DNA from: Atopsyche davidsoni
Taxonomy: Eukaryota; Arthropoda; Insecta; Trichoptera; Hydrobiosidae
NCBI GenBank assembly: GCA_022113835.1
Contig: JAILWY010000009.1
Coordinates: forward strand, 5,307,501-5,371,500
DNA: 64,000 bases
Direction of reading: 5' to 3'
A model generated the notes under the pieces. It was not told where the DNA came from and did not search any database. It saw nothing but the letters and a program-made list of their open reading frames with translations. Numbering within the stretch: position 1 is the first letter of the stretch; the number at the start of each line of letters is the position of its first letter. The position numbers and the translations under genes are program-made. Shown here in pieces: positions 12,033 to 27,000 of the stretch.

Positions 12033-15000
12033 AATATATATATGTGTGTGTGTATATGTGTATGTACATGTGTGTGCTTGTGTATATATAATACAAGTCT
12101 TACGAGTATCCCAGCATGGAACAGATGACCCCCGGCGAGGTGCTGGCATCCCAGTGAGCCACGCAGGCAGGCTGCCAGCGCTGCTGCTGCGGCCGGAACA
12201 GCTGCAGTTGTCCTCGGGCCACGTCTCCATTACTCTCGCTCAGTCTCACTGCAGCAAAATGGAGAACAACTTATTTTGAGCATAACACAGTAGTGCACTA
12301 TTTCTTTCAACTCGACTTCTTGAGAATCAAAAGAAAACAAAGAGTAATATACTTATTTTATTACACGTTGAGCTCTTAAGAGTTGGCACCACAGAACCAA
12401 GTTTGACAAACTTTTCACAGTGAAGGAGCTTTAAATTCACAAACCTTGACTTAACCTTGATGAGTCCGGTGTGGGTCAGGGCGCAGTATAAAAAAAACAT
12501 GTCTTAATACAAATTGTCTTGAAAACATGACTTGTGAGTCTGCATTCTTGGTGTGACAACCGAGTTTTTAAATTATCTTTAAAACGCGTCTCAAGGTTTA
12601 ATGTGGAAGGTTGACATGTTTTAAATTGTCTTTAAAACTTGACTTACAGTTAATGTAGGTAAGTTCTTAGACCTTGGCATGACGAGCCCACCTAGGCAGT
12701 TTTCAAATGTCCTGAAAAACGTTATTTACAGCTCGCAGCTCGATGCATAATAGTTTCACGTCTGCAGATACATTTTTCTGGTTGTCTGATGTATAACAGT
12801 GATATCGAATACTTAGGTTAATTGAATACGTATTGCTAAATGAATATCGCGAATTATTACTAACTTCGTAAATAAATATAAATTATTTATGTTCAGCTGC
12901 TTCATCGCATATTTAAAAACTGTTTTTTTAATGCAAAGTGTAATATTTTATGCACAAACGCAAAGCTTTTGCTGCTCAAGTTTACTAGTTCACATAAACT
13001 ACTAACGCTATGCAAGCGGGCGGCTGGCAAAAAGTCTGACAACCCCCCCGGGGTATTCTGAAATAATTATAAAGTTAATGGCGTTCTAAGGGAGGGCAAT
13101 AACCATTAGGCAGACACTATGTCAGTAAACACGATTGTTTATGCGGTGAGGTCGGTAATTACAAGTAATATATGGGGAATCAGCATCGCGGGCCGTAGTC
13201 GGGCTCCGGGAGATTTATGCCTCTTTTTATAATTGGACGCCTCTCACGTGAGAGCCACACTACGTTACGGCGCCCCTGCGTTGAGAGGCTGGGAAAATTT
13301 CCCCATTAAATTATGAAAAGTTATACGGTTTTATTTATAATGAAATTTCTTAACTCCTAAAGCTGATGCTTGGAGAGGTAGCTACAGGGTGCTCGCGTGG
13401 CAGCAGGTAGATTTTGTGTTTAGTTTAACTCAAAATTGTAATATTTATCAATGTAGTAAAACGCTTGTTTTTATTCAGACTTGTTGCTTTACTATGGAAT
13501 ATCATACAACTTATATGTGGGCGCCCTATCAATTTTACAATTTTTTCGTCTAATCTATTTTATAATTTATTTTGACAATCCGTCGTAAAAATCTCGAAGG
13601 ACAGTCGATGTCGATTTTTCCAATTTATATATTTGAGATATCTCTCGGAGGTTTCTGCTATAGCTTTAGCGAACTTTCTTTATTTTTTTACGATTCACAA
13701 GCGCCCGGTAATACATTCTTATCTCTTTTCCCGCGACATCGTTAAAACTGAAGTACTAAAAATAAAATAACGGGCAATTAACACCTATCCCACCTGTTTC
13801 GGACGTCATGTCCTTGTACGTGGCGAATATCCTGTAAATACTTTTATATTAGATGGAATTGTTTGAAGTCTCGCTGTGTGTTTTTAATATTATCCGCTTT
13901 AATATGCCGGAACTTGCGGTTGTAAATTCGTAGCAAGACGGCCAGTTCAAACATTTACCGTCAACAATCCAAACTGCTGGAAACTTTCTTAATATCGCCC
14001 GCGGCGGTGACAATGCGAAGAAAATAACGCTTAATTCGTAGACAATATTACTACAGAAAATAAAAAGATACATTTAAAAAATTTAACCGCAGTTTTATTA
14101 CAAGACAGTAATGAAAACTGTGTTTGGATTCAACCAAATAAAATATTTAATTTTTTTGTAGAGTGTCGAAAAAAAAGGTACACACGATACAATTTATTGG
14201 TCGGTTGTGAAAAGGTATAAATAAATTTTTAGAGGGGGGGTAGAAATGAAGGAAGTAACTCACAGCAGTTCCGCTCGTCCTGCCCCCAGGGGCAGTCGAC
14301 CTTGCCATCACAGACGTGGCTCTGCGCCATGCAGCGGCGCTCCCCACAGTGGATGGTGCCGCGTCCGCAGCTGCGGCAGTTGAGCTCGTCCGACTGGTCC
14401 AGGCAGTCCACGTGCCCGTCGCAACGCCAGTCCGCCGGGATGCAACGCTTCGTGTCGCACTGGAAGCCCGTGGGGCACACTGCAGAAAAAACGACAGTCA
14501 GAAGACCCTTGACAAGGAACTCCGGAACAGCCTTGGCATCGTCTGGACAGCGGACGAGCTAGTGCCGTCCATACCCAAGGACCAGCGAGCTTGGAACGGA
14601 GTCGTCTCCTTTGCCGAGAAGACCATGCCCCGAAGGGAGGAGCTCGAGAGGCAACGCCAAATAGACTCCAGAGCTCCGACCTGAGGAGAAGCTCACGGAA
14701 AAGACAAGAACGGCGCTGAATTCCCTATGTCTCCATAGATAGATAGGGACGAAATGTCAAAGATGAATAGAAGGGAGGGGAGGCAAACTGGGGAACAGCG
14801 AAAAGTGCGTTCCCTGGGAAACCCCCTTCAGGAATGAATAAATCGAATGCATGATTGTATATGTATATAAATTAAAGAACAGCTATCGGCACCCGGAAAT
14901 AGTACCACAGCGCTGCCCTGGGCCGACAGTAAAAAAAAGGCTAGGAAAGCACAAATGTTTGGGTAATCATTGTACTCCATCCCTAAACCTGAAATATAAT

Positions 15001-18000
15001 ACATAAGCACCAAAATACCATATGTGTTGTAAAGTATACTTAAGGTAGCTACTGTTCCTTTACTGTAATAAGATGTCTACATTATATAAACTCACTAAAT
15101 GTTGTTGTCTTGTTATCTAGTTACATCAATTTAATAAAGAAATACAAGTACGCTGCCACCTAAGCCACACCTTGTAAGTCCCGCAACCTGCGCGTTCCCA
15201 CAGATCGTTTTATAACCATAGCTTTAAGAACTATTGTAAGTTTACTAAAATAATCTTATAATTCAATTAATTTTTTTTAAATAATAAATCACCAGTCTTT
15301 ATCTATCGATCTTTATTTTTATTGTGATATACAGCATCTTAGGTACGAACTCAACCAGAAAACACTTTATTAAAGCTTCTCTGATGTTTTGTAAAATACA
15401 TTTGTACGCCATGTACTCCGCTACATGGTGACGTCGCGGTGTTATACTCGGAGGCTGATCGACGAAATTGTATACAACAATACACTTCACAATTTAAAGC
15501 GAATCCTTTCCATTTCCGATAATTTTACGTTATTGTTCACAGAGTGAGCCGATGATATATTTCAATTTGCCACTCAATAAAACTCGCTTCTATTGTGTGA
15601 CGCATATCGGCCGAAGCCCGGCTTTCTCTTTGATGATTGAAATTTCCAGATGGCCACAGAATACCTCGGCGAGGACCGTCGATAAACACGATTCATAACT
15701 TGTGCCGTAATCCGCCGTAAAACGCACCCCCTTCCCCCTGAAGGAGCTTTTATTTGTCACCCCTTGCGCTAGATTATACCTCCAATAAACATCCGAATGA
15801 ATGCGCGCATTCGACTGAATAACGAGCTAATTTTTAATAAAGCAGAATAATGCTTATTGTTTGTGTCGATTCTATTCCCAGGAGTTTTATGCGCACATTT
15901 CGATCAATCCAAAATTGGTTTCTCTTTCAATGATTGCAAAGCTGTGTACATTATTAATATACGGTGTGTGCATTATTTTTTTCGGATTTTCTAAGAGATG
16001 GGGTTACTAGTATTGAATCGCATCAGGCTACACTTTAACATTTCATTGTGAAACGTCATTATTGAGCTTTTGTTTTCAGTACATATATGTCATATCGCTG
16101 AAGTGTATACAACATTTTTGTTTGAGCTCTCAACATGTCAACTTTTGTACCAATTGCGGGAATTTGCGGGAAGTTTTACTTTTCTGTTTCAATTGGAAGA
16201 AAAAACCAGCTGAAAGTCACCGATTGCTGTGTAAAGTTTATGGTGAACATGCTCCATCGTAAAAAAACGTGTGAGAACTGGTTTCAATGCTTTAACAATG
16301 GTGATTTCGATGTGTTGCTAAATCGTTAAAACCTATTTGGAAAACAGTGGATGGGAAGTTTTGCCTCACCCGCCTTATAGCCCAGACCTTGCCCCTTCCG
16401 ACTACCACTTGTTTCGATCGATGCAGAATGCCCTTTCTGGAATACGCTTCACTTCTGAACAGGGTCTCAAAAATTGCCTTGATTCTTTCTTGGCTTCAAA
16501 AGAAGAACAGTTCTTTTGGGATGGAATCCATAATTTGCCCGAAAGATGGGAAAAAGTAGTGGCTAGCGATAGACAATACTTTGAATAGAATATATTGTAC
16601 CAATTTTTTATAATAAAGCTCCGATTTCACGAAAAAATCCGAAAAAATTAATGCACACACCGTATATACAAAACCGAAAAAACTAAACGTAAAAAAAATC
16701 GTGCGTGGAAAGTTTATATTTCATAAACATAATTATTTTTAATTGAATATATAAAACACATTGCTGCTTTTCATATAGTAATAAACAAAGTATACGCGCG
16801 GGTAGATTCTAATATATGACGATTAACATCATATTACTACAGATACATCTTTACATATTAAATACCTTCTTACTCCTAACGCAGATTCCTGTAAATTAAC
16901 TGAAACCGTCTCTTGGATATTTGAAGAAGATGTTTGGGTAAGATTTTATTGAACACGCTGCGAGACGACAGAGCGGTGATTAGCTGTCGACGTCCTCTTA
17001 AATAAAAATAAAAGGAGAGTATTAGGTAATCACTGTTCGGTTGTCGGTAGTGTCGCAGCGGGTGTAGGCAGCTTTATAGTTTATTGACTGACCAGGTTTC
17101 TGTGCTCTCTGCCGGGCCTCCCGCACCTCCCTGTGGCCGAGGCACACGTCCGTGTCTGCGGACTCCGGGAAGTACTCGCACTGCAGGTACTCCGGCATGG
17201 TCAGCCCGAACACGTCCAGGAAGAAGCCGCACCGCCTGATCGTCTCTGCGGAAGAACAGCCTAATCAATGGACATCCTTCATTCAACAGATCTGAGTTAT
17301 AAGAAGCCCATCCTCATCACTCAACTAACCCACTGGGCAACATGCGGTACTCATCGCCCTTAATCAAGAGTTCATCGGTTCGATCTGCATATTGGCAGGT
17401 GAATCTCAAACAGATGTAATTGGATATATTATTGATTTTTGTGAAGATCGTCTCACAGGAAGTACGATTTTGCCTATACAGGTTTGATTGATTGATAATG
17501 ATTAAGTACATTTTTTCAAATATTGAAAATTGATTAAAGAAACTCTCAGAAAAATATTATCGTGTTTGTGTGGGATTTAAACTCACATGGCCGGTGCATT
17601 ACCAATTATACCAACGAATCACTAGTACTAAGCAATAATTTTTAACAATCATATCCTATAAATGAGACAACGTACTTATTATGCCAATTAAATATTGTGT
17701 GACTTTTGCACAAAGCACTGAGAGACGGTCTTCACAAAAATCAATAATATATTTAACAAGTGCGTGTATTGGCTTAATTAAATAGACTTTAAAAATAATA
17801 ATATCCAGATCGGATTTAAATGCTTCACTCAGTACTTTGTGTCAAAAGTCTAGTATTGCAAGTCACACAATATTTAATTGGCATAATAAATACGTTGTTT
17901 CATTTATAGGATATGATTGTTAAAAATTATTGCTTAGTACTAGTGATTCGTTGGTATAAATGGTAATGCACCGGCCATGTAAGCTTGAGGATGTAGATTC

Positions 18001-21000
18001 AAATCCCACACAAATCACGATGATATTTTTCTAAGAGTTTCTTTAATCAATTTTCAATATTTGAAAAAAATGTACTTAATCATTATCAGATGTAATTTAG
18101 GGTCACGTCTAGTTTGGTTTGATTAAATATGATTATTTAATTAATAAACATAAATCTACCCACCATAAAATAAAATAAATAATTATCGAGACCGATTCTT
18201 AGTAAATATATGACATTAATCTACTATGGTGACTGCTTTTAAATTAAACGGTAAAATAAAACTATTTCCTCGAAAATAGATAATATGCATAATTAACGAT
18301 TAGTTAGGACTATTAAATTAATTTTCCATTTATATTCCCCCCTGACAGTCATTACCTTTTATTCTAATTAATTATGCCCAAGTCTTGAACCCCACTTAAT
18401 TAAAATCATTTTGCCCGTGGACTATTGAAAAACCGGCCGTTTCAAAAAATAAGGACGTAGAAGTATTTTTATCTTGAAATATTTTTTTTATCAAAGCGAG
18501 ACATTTAGTGTTTCATCAAATATATTTTTTAAAGAAAAACTCGCACAAAAGAAATAGTGTGCATATTTTTAATGGGAATGTCCCGATTTTAAACGGAACG
18601 TGTCCCGCTTCGGTATTAAAGCTCTCCTGTCCAAGTGACGGACGTTGAATGTAACAAAAACGTTATATTCCTACGACAAAGCGACTTGTCTCTCTTTCGA
18701 GCTCATAATCCTCACAAATCAACTAGAGAAATATTTTCAAAAGTCACACAGATAAGTCGGGCTTGGACGTGGACCGCTTCAGTCGGCTTGCGGAAAATCT
18801 TTCCCAACATTTTTATTTTTCATTGTACGTGACTTGAACATTTAAATGTCCCCGACGGCCAGAATATTGAATAAAAGGTAATGTTACATCCGTACCTCTC
18901 GTGCGCCGCGCAGCACAATTTATGAAATAAAATAAATATGTACTTTCTGAGAGAAAATAAATAGATCTTCAAAAAAATATTGAAAGGACTTAGATTTTGT
19001 CAAGTATTCTTATAAGCATCGCTTTGATAGAATATATCATGTTTGTTGCTACGCCATTTTACGAATTTTATTTTATGACTTTTATTAGTTATTATATAGT
19101 TTTGCATTAAAAAAAATCAAGTTTTTTCAATGCTGTTTTGAAAACATACTGGATTTCTTTAAAATATTTGACTTCGACCATTTTAGTTAAAATAATTGTA
19201 TTTGTTTCCACAAATAATTTCCGCCACAGCGTCGGGTTAATTTATTACGTACCTGATCTCATTTAGGTCAGATATATGTCAAATAAAATTAATTAGTAAA
19301 CGGTGAATCCTAGAGGATATATTGGGAATTACAAGCATTACAGGCTAAGCCTAGACCGTGGTTCAGTTACTGTTGGGTGAGAATTGTGCGCCCCCTTCTC
19401 TTAACTCTCTTTTTCTGACCTATTGACGTATTATAATATATTGAAACAGTTTAAGGTAAAAAAAGTTTTAACCTCTACACGTTTCGATTACCCAATAAAA
19501 TATGCTATATATTCGTATAATCAAATACCTAGCGATTTTATTTGATCCCGTGTCACGAGAAAAAGATAAATATTGTAGTATTTAGCAAAGACGTGTTTTA
19601 CTTTCCACAAAGTAGGCAGTTCTTAACGAAACAGCCTGCGGAATGGAAGCATCACATCGGAAATAATCCCCACCGACGCAGCGGCTCGGGGGAAGTAAAC
19701 ATTCAACAACTTTTCAAATATTTACCTCCGAGAAATAAAGTTAACTTTCAGGACTAGTGAACGAGCCCGGGAGACAAATCAATCATTATTTTAATTAATA
19801 ATTTAACAAAAAAGTATATACAGCCAAAGTAAAAAAATAAACTCAAAATAGCGAACAAAAATTGTCATATACAATCTCTGGTACTTGTTTTTTATCCGAC
19901 CACCAATTTTCTTTTAATGTACATGTACTCGCAGAGATAAGAATCTATCATATGACGATGAGTCCCGTTGAGGCGTTTATTACGTTCCTTTGCAGATTTC
20001 CATGATTCGTTTCGATTCGTTGGGTTAGGTTAGGTTAGGTACAAGTTTTTTGGTGGTCGGATAAAAAACAAGTACCCAATCTCTTCGTGTTTCTTTTTGG
20101 ACACCCTGTTAGCGTGTTATCAGCAATTTTCGTTCCAGATTAGAAGAGTGCCAGCAGCGTAAAGGTCACCATTTGGATAGCATCATCTTTTTAATATAAT
20201 TTTCCATTTTGTATTCTTATAATCAACAATAAAAAAAATTCTTGATTACTAGTATATTTTGTTTTACCGAACTAACAAATACCCGATACTCTGTTTGGAC
20301 ACACTGTACATTATATTGATTGCGTGTGTGATGCTATGAGTTGTTATAATTTATAGTTGATAGTTCTATCCTAAACAAAAACAATATATTAGGAAGTAAA
20401 TTTAATAGAATACACAGGAAGTTTTGCATTATTAGAAATATTGCAAGCAACTTTTTAATTACAAAGTATTTGATATGCAATGGGATTCTTTGGATATGGA
20501 GTATGTATTTTCTTTGTATAAAAAAGTGTAATAAACCCACCCGAGCAAAGGCTTCGACAGGGGCGCACCATGTGCCCCAGGGGGCCGCACTTGGGGACGA
20601 ACACCGAGCACAGGAACAGGGCCGCCAGTTCGTAGCACCTGACGTCCACCACAGCGTCGTATATCTCCAGCTCCTGAAACGTTCCATCTGATTAGTCCAA
20701 TTCCCATTAAGGGGGACCGCGCGCTGTATCGGCAATCAAGTAGTCTGGGGGCAGGAGCACTCCAAGCAGAGGAAAGGTAGAATGATTGGAAGTTAAAATT
20801 GAAGAAGACAAACGTTATTAAAGTTTACGATAGCGTTATCTGGCAAAAATAAAGTATTTCAGAATATATAAAGTTACATACAAAGGTTTTAACTATGCAT
20901 AAATCTGCGTCACCAAGAACTATGTTTAGTGCTTAATTTTGGATTCAAAAGACTGTGATAAGAACCGTTTAATTTTAACAAAATAAATATTGAATTAATT

Positions 21001-24000
21001 GACCATATCTTGTTGAGGGACAAGGCATTTGATCCGTGAAGATCCATTATTATAATGATAAAAGTAACTTTGTATTTTGTCTTCACATTGAGTTTATTTA
21101 AATTATTTGCATTACTAGTTTCGACTCGATACACTGGGTCATCATCAGATGCTTAACTAAACTCTGTTTAGTTAAGAATCTCAATGTGAAGACAAAAAAC
21201 AAAGTTACTTTTATCATTATAACTGACCATAAACATCAAAATTAATAAATTAATATATTAATAATATTTTCGATTTTAAAATGATTGAAATTTAATTTTT
21301 CTTTGTGCGCTGGTAGGGGACACTGTATATACGTTTAATCAATTAAGTGACAACGAAAACCTGTATTAATAAAAAAAATGTTAAATAATTCTCCACCGTG
21401 AGGTAGATAGTTGGAGAGATAGCGGCGGGGCTGGAATGGATTTTTTCCTCAGGCCTTTAGTGTTCTCTCCTCCCCCGTTCCACGTCTAAACCCTCTCTTC
21501 CCTCGGAGGGCTGCGTCGAAGAGGCTTTTTTGCCGTAATGAGAGAGTTTCTAATTAAATTTCTCATTCAAACAATGATTTTTTGAATAAGTCCCCAGGAT
21601 AAAAAGACTTCTTAGAAAAGAGAGCGCAAACGTCGGCTATAAATAAAAAAGACAATGCCAATAACCGAATTCAATACTATGGTCAGAACCATTAGTAGAG
21701 AACTCATTATTATACAGGTATTGACGAGAAGTCTTGTTATCTACGAATAACTATAGTTTTGTTGGCACAGTGGTTAATACTATCTATCTGATTCTTATTT
21801 TAAAAAATAATGTTCATTGTTTTGACAAAAGAATACCAGTGTTACTGAAATCTGTGCAATGACTGCTATTAAAAATTATTTCTAGTATGTGCGACATACT
21901 TGCTGGGCGTCCCTCTGTCCGAAGTGGCCTATGTAGTTGGGGAACAGAGTGAAGTTGTATGGCACTCGGTGGTATTGACAAAAGGTGACGATAACAGGCA
22001 GACAGACTCCTGGGGCGGGGTTCCTGGCTCCGAGGGGCGCTGTCAGGGTGGTGCTCGTGGTGATGGTCTTGTTCACAACCTGCCAACAACATCGAACTGA
22101 TCACATGAACACGAAGTACAAAAATAGTAATATAATTTAAAGGTTTCATACATTAATTCTAAAAACCTAAGCTTGAGTGCATCTAATATAATAGATAACT
22201 CTTTAATTTTAGCAGAGAGGGTTTTGTTGATCATTTTTCAAGGTATTTTAAAACACAAGTTATATAAATGCATTTTCATTTATTGAGGTTTAAAAAATCT
22301 TAAGTATGTTGAAAAAAAAAGTAAATTCATATATTTTTATTAAAATAATATTTTTAATACATCGATAATAATTCTTAAAAGTATAAGTATTATATATATA
22401 TCAGGTAGTACGAAATACCGGTTTTGAAATATACTTTATAACGGCGTATTTTCTAGCGACGTTTACCGATGAAAGAAAAACAATATTAAATATTTTAATT
22501 AAATATTTTCAGAATCAAGTCAGATCTAATATAAAATTTTAATGTCAATGATAAGCTGGGGAAATAATTTAATATTAAAGTCGCTTTACAGGCTTACATC
22601 AGGCATCTTGAGAAAATCCTATCAAACTTGTAATTATTTCTACATTAAGTAATATGATTGAAGAGATTCAATAATACTCATTCAGATTCTTTGAAAGGAT
22701 AATTTAATTTTGGTTATTTTTATAAAATAAAATACATGTATCGATATTCACTCTAGAATTTATAATTTTATAAAAAAACGTATTTTAAATGACGCAACGT
22801 GAAAACGAGTCATAGACATGTAAAAATATAGTATTAATTATTTATGTTCACTCCACAAGAGAGAGACATCCAAATTGAGGAAATCTGAACGAGAACATTG
22901 CAAACAACATATCTCTATATCGTGAGCATCCTGTTCAAAGTGAATAAAAACAATATCATACCAGAAAACCGTAAGAGGGTCTTGTATCTTGGTAAAGTGT
23001 TTTATTAAAATCAGAAAAGTTTATTGCTTCTCCTGGATTCTCCGCAGGCCGGAATTAAATCTTGCAAATAGCATAAAATCAATAGGTTGTTGCAAAAAAT
23101 GCTCAGTATTAAATTATAAATAGCGTTAAAGTTTCAAGTGGAAATCGTGATAATTTTATGATGAATTAAATTAAGGGGTGATAGTACATTATTTTAATTT
23201 CATTAGAATTTTCATAGATAAAGTTTTGTATATATTAGTATGATCGGTCTTTTTGGGAGAGAGGTTAATAAAAAATAACATAAAAATGTCGCAATAACTA
23301 TTAGTTTTATGAAGGTGCGGGAAAGTTTTTCACATGCCGCTGCTCGGAGGACTTTTGTAAAATACGTCTAGGGCCCTCTCTCGAAAGCTCCGGTATCTTT
23401 TTTTGAAGTACCAGCCATAAAACGGAGGACCCTCGGGGGATGAGCCGCGGCGCCGCGGGAGGTAATCGATTGTTATGCGACCCCAAAAAGAAGTGATTTA
23501 AGAGTCGAGCGATTATGCATGGATCAAAAAAATAAGTCGGTACTGTTGCTACTATAAGAGACATCGTAGCGATGATCCCAAAGCTCCTGTCATTCCTCCT
23601 CGCCCCGTAAATAGCGCCCCCACGATAATACCTGCGGACGGTGATCCGACGATCCGTCCAATCCTCACTTACGCCTGCCTCATCTGTGGACTCAGTGCCT
23701 CGAGGTTCATCCAAAATGCCCAGCTCCACGGAAACACCAAAACGATCCAAGAGGTCGTCATCGACCTCGCACACTCCTTCCAAATCTCCACCCACTTAGT
23801 TCATAACTCCTCAATCAACACTGCCTCCACAAAAAAGCCCAAAAGCCACCCCCCCCACCCACCCAACCCCAAACACAACCCCACGGTGACACAAGTCACC
23901 CAGTCATTTTGAAGGCGCTGAAGGAAAATCTTCCTGTTTCGCCGATAAAGCCAAATACACTAGACTTTTTTTAAATTTTTTTTTTTATATATAGGTTTGG

Positions 24001-27000
24001 TACCTTGCTTGTTATATACAAGGTATTTCGTCACAATTTGGGGAAACTTTCCAAACTAGTCGATCGAATTGATCTATAAATGGGAGTGACTGAAGCTACA
24101 CCCCCTGGTTTATCTTTTTTATGGTTCCGATAACATGCTTCAAGAAGCCATCCAGTGACTTCATCAACTGTGGGTGTCTCGCCACTGACTTCAGACCTTC
24201 CTGTCGGCATTGGCTCTCCAGTTGGTGTCTCTGAAGACCAAATATAAATATGGGGCATGAACCCACAAGGTGGATCACTGTTTGTGGAGTAAAATCATCA
24301 CAAGGGCATGTGTCGTCGCTCGTCAAGTGGAACCTGCGGACTATACACTAGACTAGACTAGACGGTTGCTACTCACGTTGATCTGTACGGCGGGGTAGGC
24401 CCGGAAGTAGGCGGCGAGTCCCCCGGCGATGGCCAGCAGAGCCACGGCGTTGACGAGCACCTGCGCGGACCGGAAGCGCAGCCAGCCCTGGGCCACGTAA
24501 GGGTTGGACGAGCGCCGCATGTCGCGGATGATCTGCGGGCGGCCCGCCAGTTACTGCCCGCCCCGTGTATCAGGGCGGGCCGCCACACGTGTTTACAAAT
24601 ATCCAGCATGGGAGATTCAAGGCTCAGAGTGTTCAGGTAACATTTCCGTATCTCACATACAGTAATACCCCGCTTTTCGTGACTCCGTTTCACTATTACG
24701 CGAATTTCAAATTTCGCGTCCTCGCATTACGCGAATTTCTTATTTTTAGAATGTGTATGAACATAATATAGTCAATTAATGGAACTGGTATTTATTTTGT
24801 AGTACTCCATTTTATTATAATAAAATAAAACCAAATGGTTTTGGAGACTACGTTAATTTCACTATTAGCGAGAGCTCTTTCGCCGAACACGGCATCTTCA
24901 AGACTTCATTGACTTCTCAACAATCAAAAACAGCGTTGGGTGTTATGAACGTATTTTACAAGAACGTAAAAGAAACGCTACCCAAAAGACAATAGTTGTA
25001 TTTTTCAGTAAAAATAACATGTAATGCTGATCAAATATATTTTTTATATTAAGTTTTGACTATGTATGACCCCGATATACGCGAATTTCACTTAATGCGA
25101 TTTTTCTCAGAACATATCCCTCGCGTAAAGCGGGGTATTACTGTATTTCACATACGAGTATGTTGCTATGAGATAATCCAGTTAGGGCAAACCGGAGGCG
25201 TCATACTAATCTTAATTTTTTCTCAATGATTTTTACAATAATTAAAAAAAAAATCATATTGCACCAATATTTATACAACGCAAAATAAATCTATCTACGT
25301 CATAAATAAATCTATCCAGATAGGATACAAAAGAATTTGGTCTTATAATGTAATATTTAAATTAGAATTGTGTTTTATTGACACATAGTTTAGTGAGAAT
25401 TTGTATTTGTTTGATAAGATTAATTATTTCCATACAAAAAAAAAACACACTGAAAGCTATCAACACGTAAATCTCCCAAACAATAATATTTGAAAACATC
25501 TTTATATATTTTTACTCAAATAAAATAATATGATTAGGCGTGTAATGACAATGCAGTTATGAATATTCAAAATTAAATTACTTATAAACCTATAAAATTA
25601 TAAAATTGTTGCATTTTTTTGTTCCCATATAATAAATCTAAATGACGAAACCATCTTTGATACATATTTTCTTCAAACAAATCAGTTTGATTGAAAAACA
25701 GGAAAAAATAAAAGCAACACTAAAAATCCTCACAATTAATGACATTTGAGGCTATTTAGATTAATTAAACTACGAAACAATGAAAAGTTTCAACTCAAAA
25801 GATAAACAGAATAATTTTGTCAAATTTGCATTTAGTCACAACAATGTCAGCTTTCACAAATTGGAGATGTTTTTGGGAAAGTCAAGAAATTTTCAAAATG
25901 CTTCACTTGAGATAAAATCCCGAGAGCGATGTAAGACAATAACAAAAATTAAATTATCGTCAAATTGAAACCCACCGGAGTCGTGGCTTGAAAGGCAACT
26001 TCAGAAGAGCTAGGGGAAATACAAGTACACTCTCGCTGTTTCTGAACCATAGAAACAGTACAAAAATAGTATATTAAAAATATTATAAGATAAAAACGGA
26101 ATGTATTGTTTCCATGAGATTATAAGAAAATTCTTTCCGCTAAGCAGACAATTTTAAAATGAACTTTCGGTGGAATTCTGAAGATTTAATATTTTGTAAA
26201 TTCTGACATGGATATTGTAAGCCTAGACAAGAGGAAAAACGTATACGAGCAACTTATTCTAGTGATTAAATATAATTTTATACCTCGTCTTTTTAACCAA
26301 ATAATTTAATAAAACGTCAAAGCGCGTTGTGATTCGCCACAGTGTGTTATTAAATAAAGTATCATCATTGTTAGTGAGACATAAATTTCATGGTATTATG
26401 TTACCAGTACTAAACAATATTTTTTAACAAACTATGCTTTGCGATCGGCATTTTGATTTAACTGAATAGTTAAATCAAAAGAATTTTTTAGAAAGAAGTA
26501 AAAAAATAATATACAATAACTAAAAAGTTTGTTACGTTTTTTGTATTTTTATTTAAAGTGGCTTCAAATTTCTGTAAAAATAATGATCACATAATTTCGA
26601 GTGATTTGGTGCAAAGTGTGTAATATTCTGCTTAAAAAAATACCTTGTGGTGTAAGGACATGTTGGATCCATTGTGGAAGCGCACGATAGTCTGCAAGCT
26701 GGCCGGCGTGGAGGCGCTCTTGGTGAGGGGAGAACTTCCTCCGGCTTCCTCGCACAAAGTTACAGGAGGAACCGCACTGAGCCTTCCGCCCAGTCTTCCG
26801 GTCTTGTTGATATGATGATGGGGTAGAAGCGGGGCCTCCATTGTCTTCGTGGTGTAGCTGGGAGACGACGTCTGACTGAAGCTATCGCTGGACACGCTGG
26901 AGTCTTGCCGCAGGGATCCCTTGGCTCCATTTCCAGTCGGCTGGTTGTTCATTTGGACGCTCGTCAAGGGGGGCGGAACGTTTGCTGCTTTTTTGGTTAT

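Noticed and set aside
12046..12279. Plus-strand open frame over the SRCR exon
   Set aside because: Antisense shadow of a verified Corin exon.
17575..17650. A functional tRNA gene
   Set aside because: It is embedded in a repeat with diverged copies, and the anticodon arm does not pair well. It is a tRNA-derived repeat.
23307..23795. 162-residue minus-strand frame
   Set aside because: Antisense to the jockey-like fragment and flanking DNA; no family motif in that frame.
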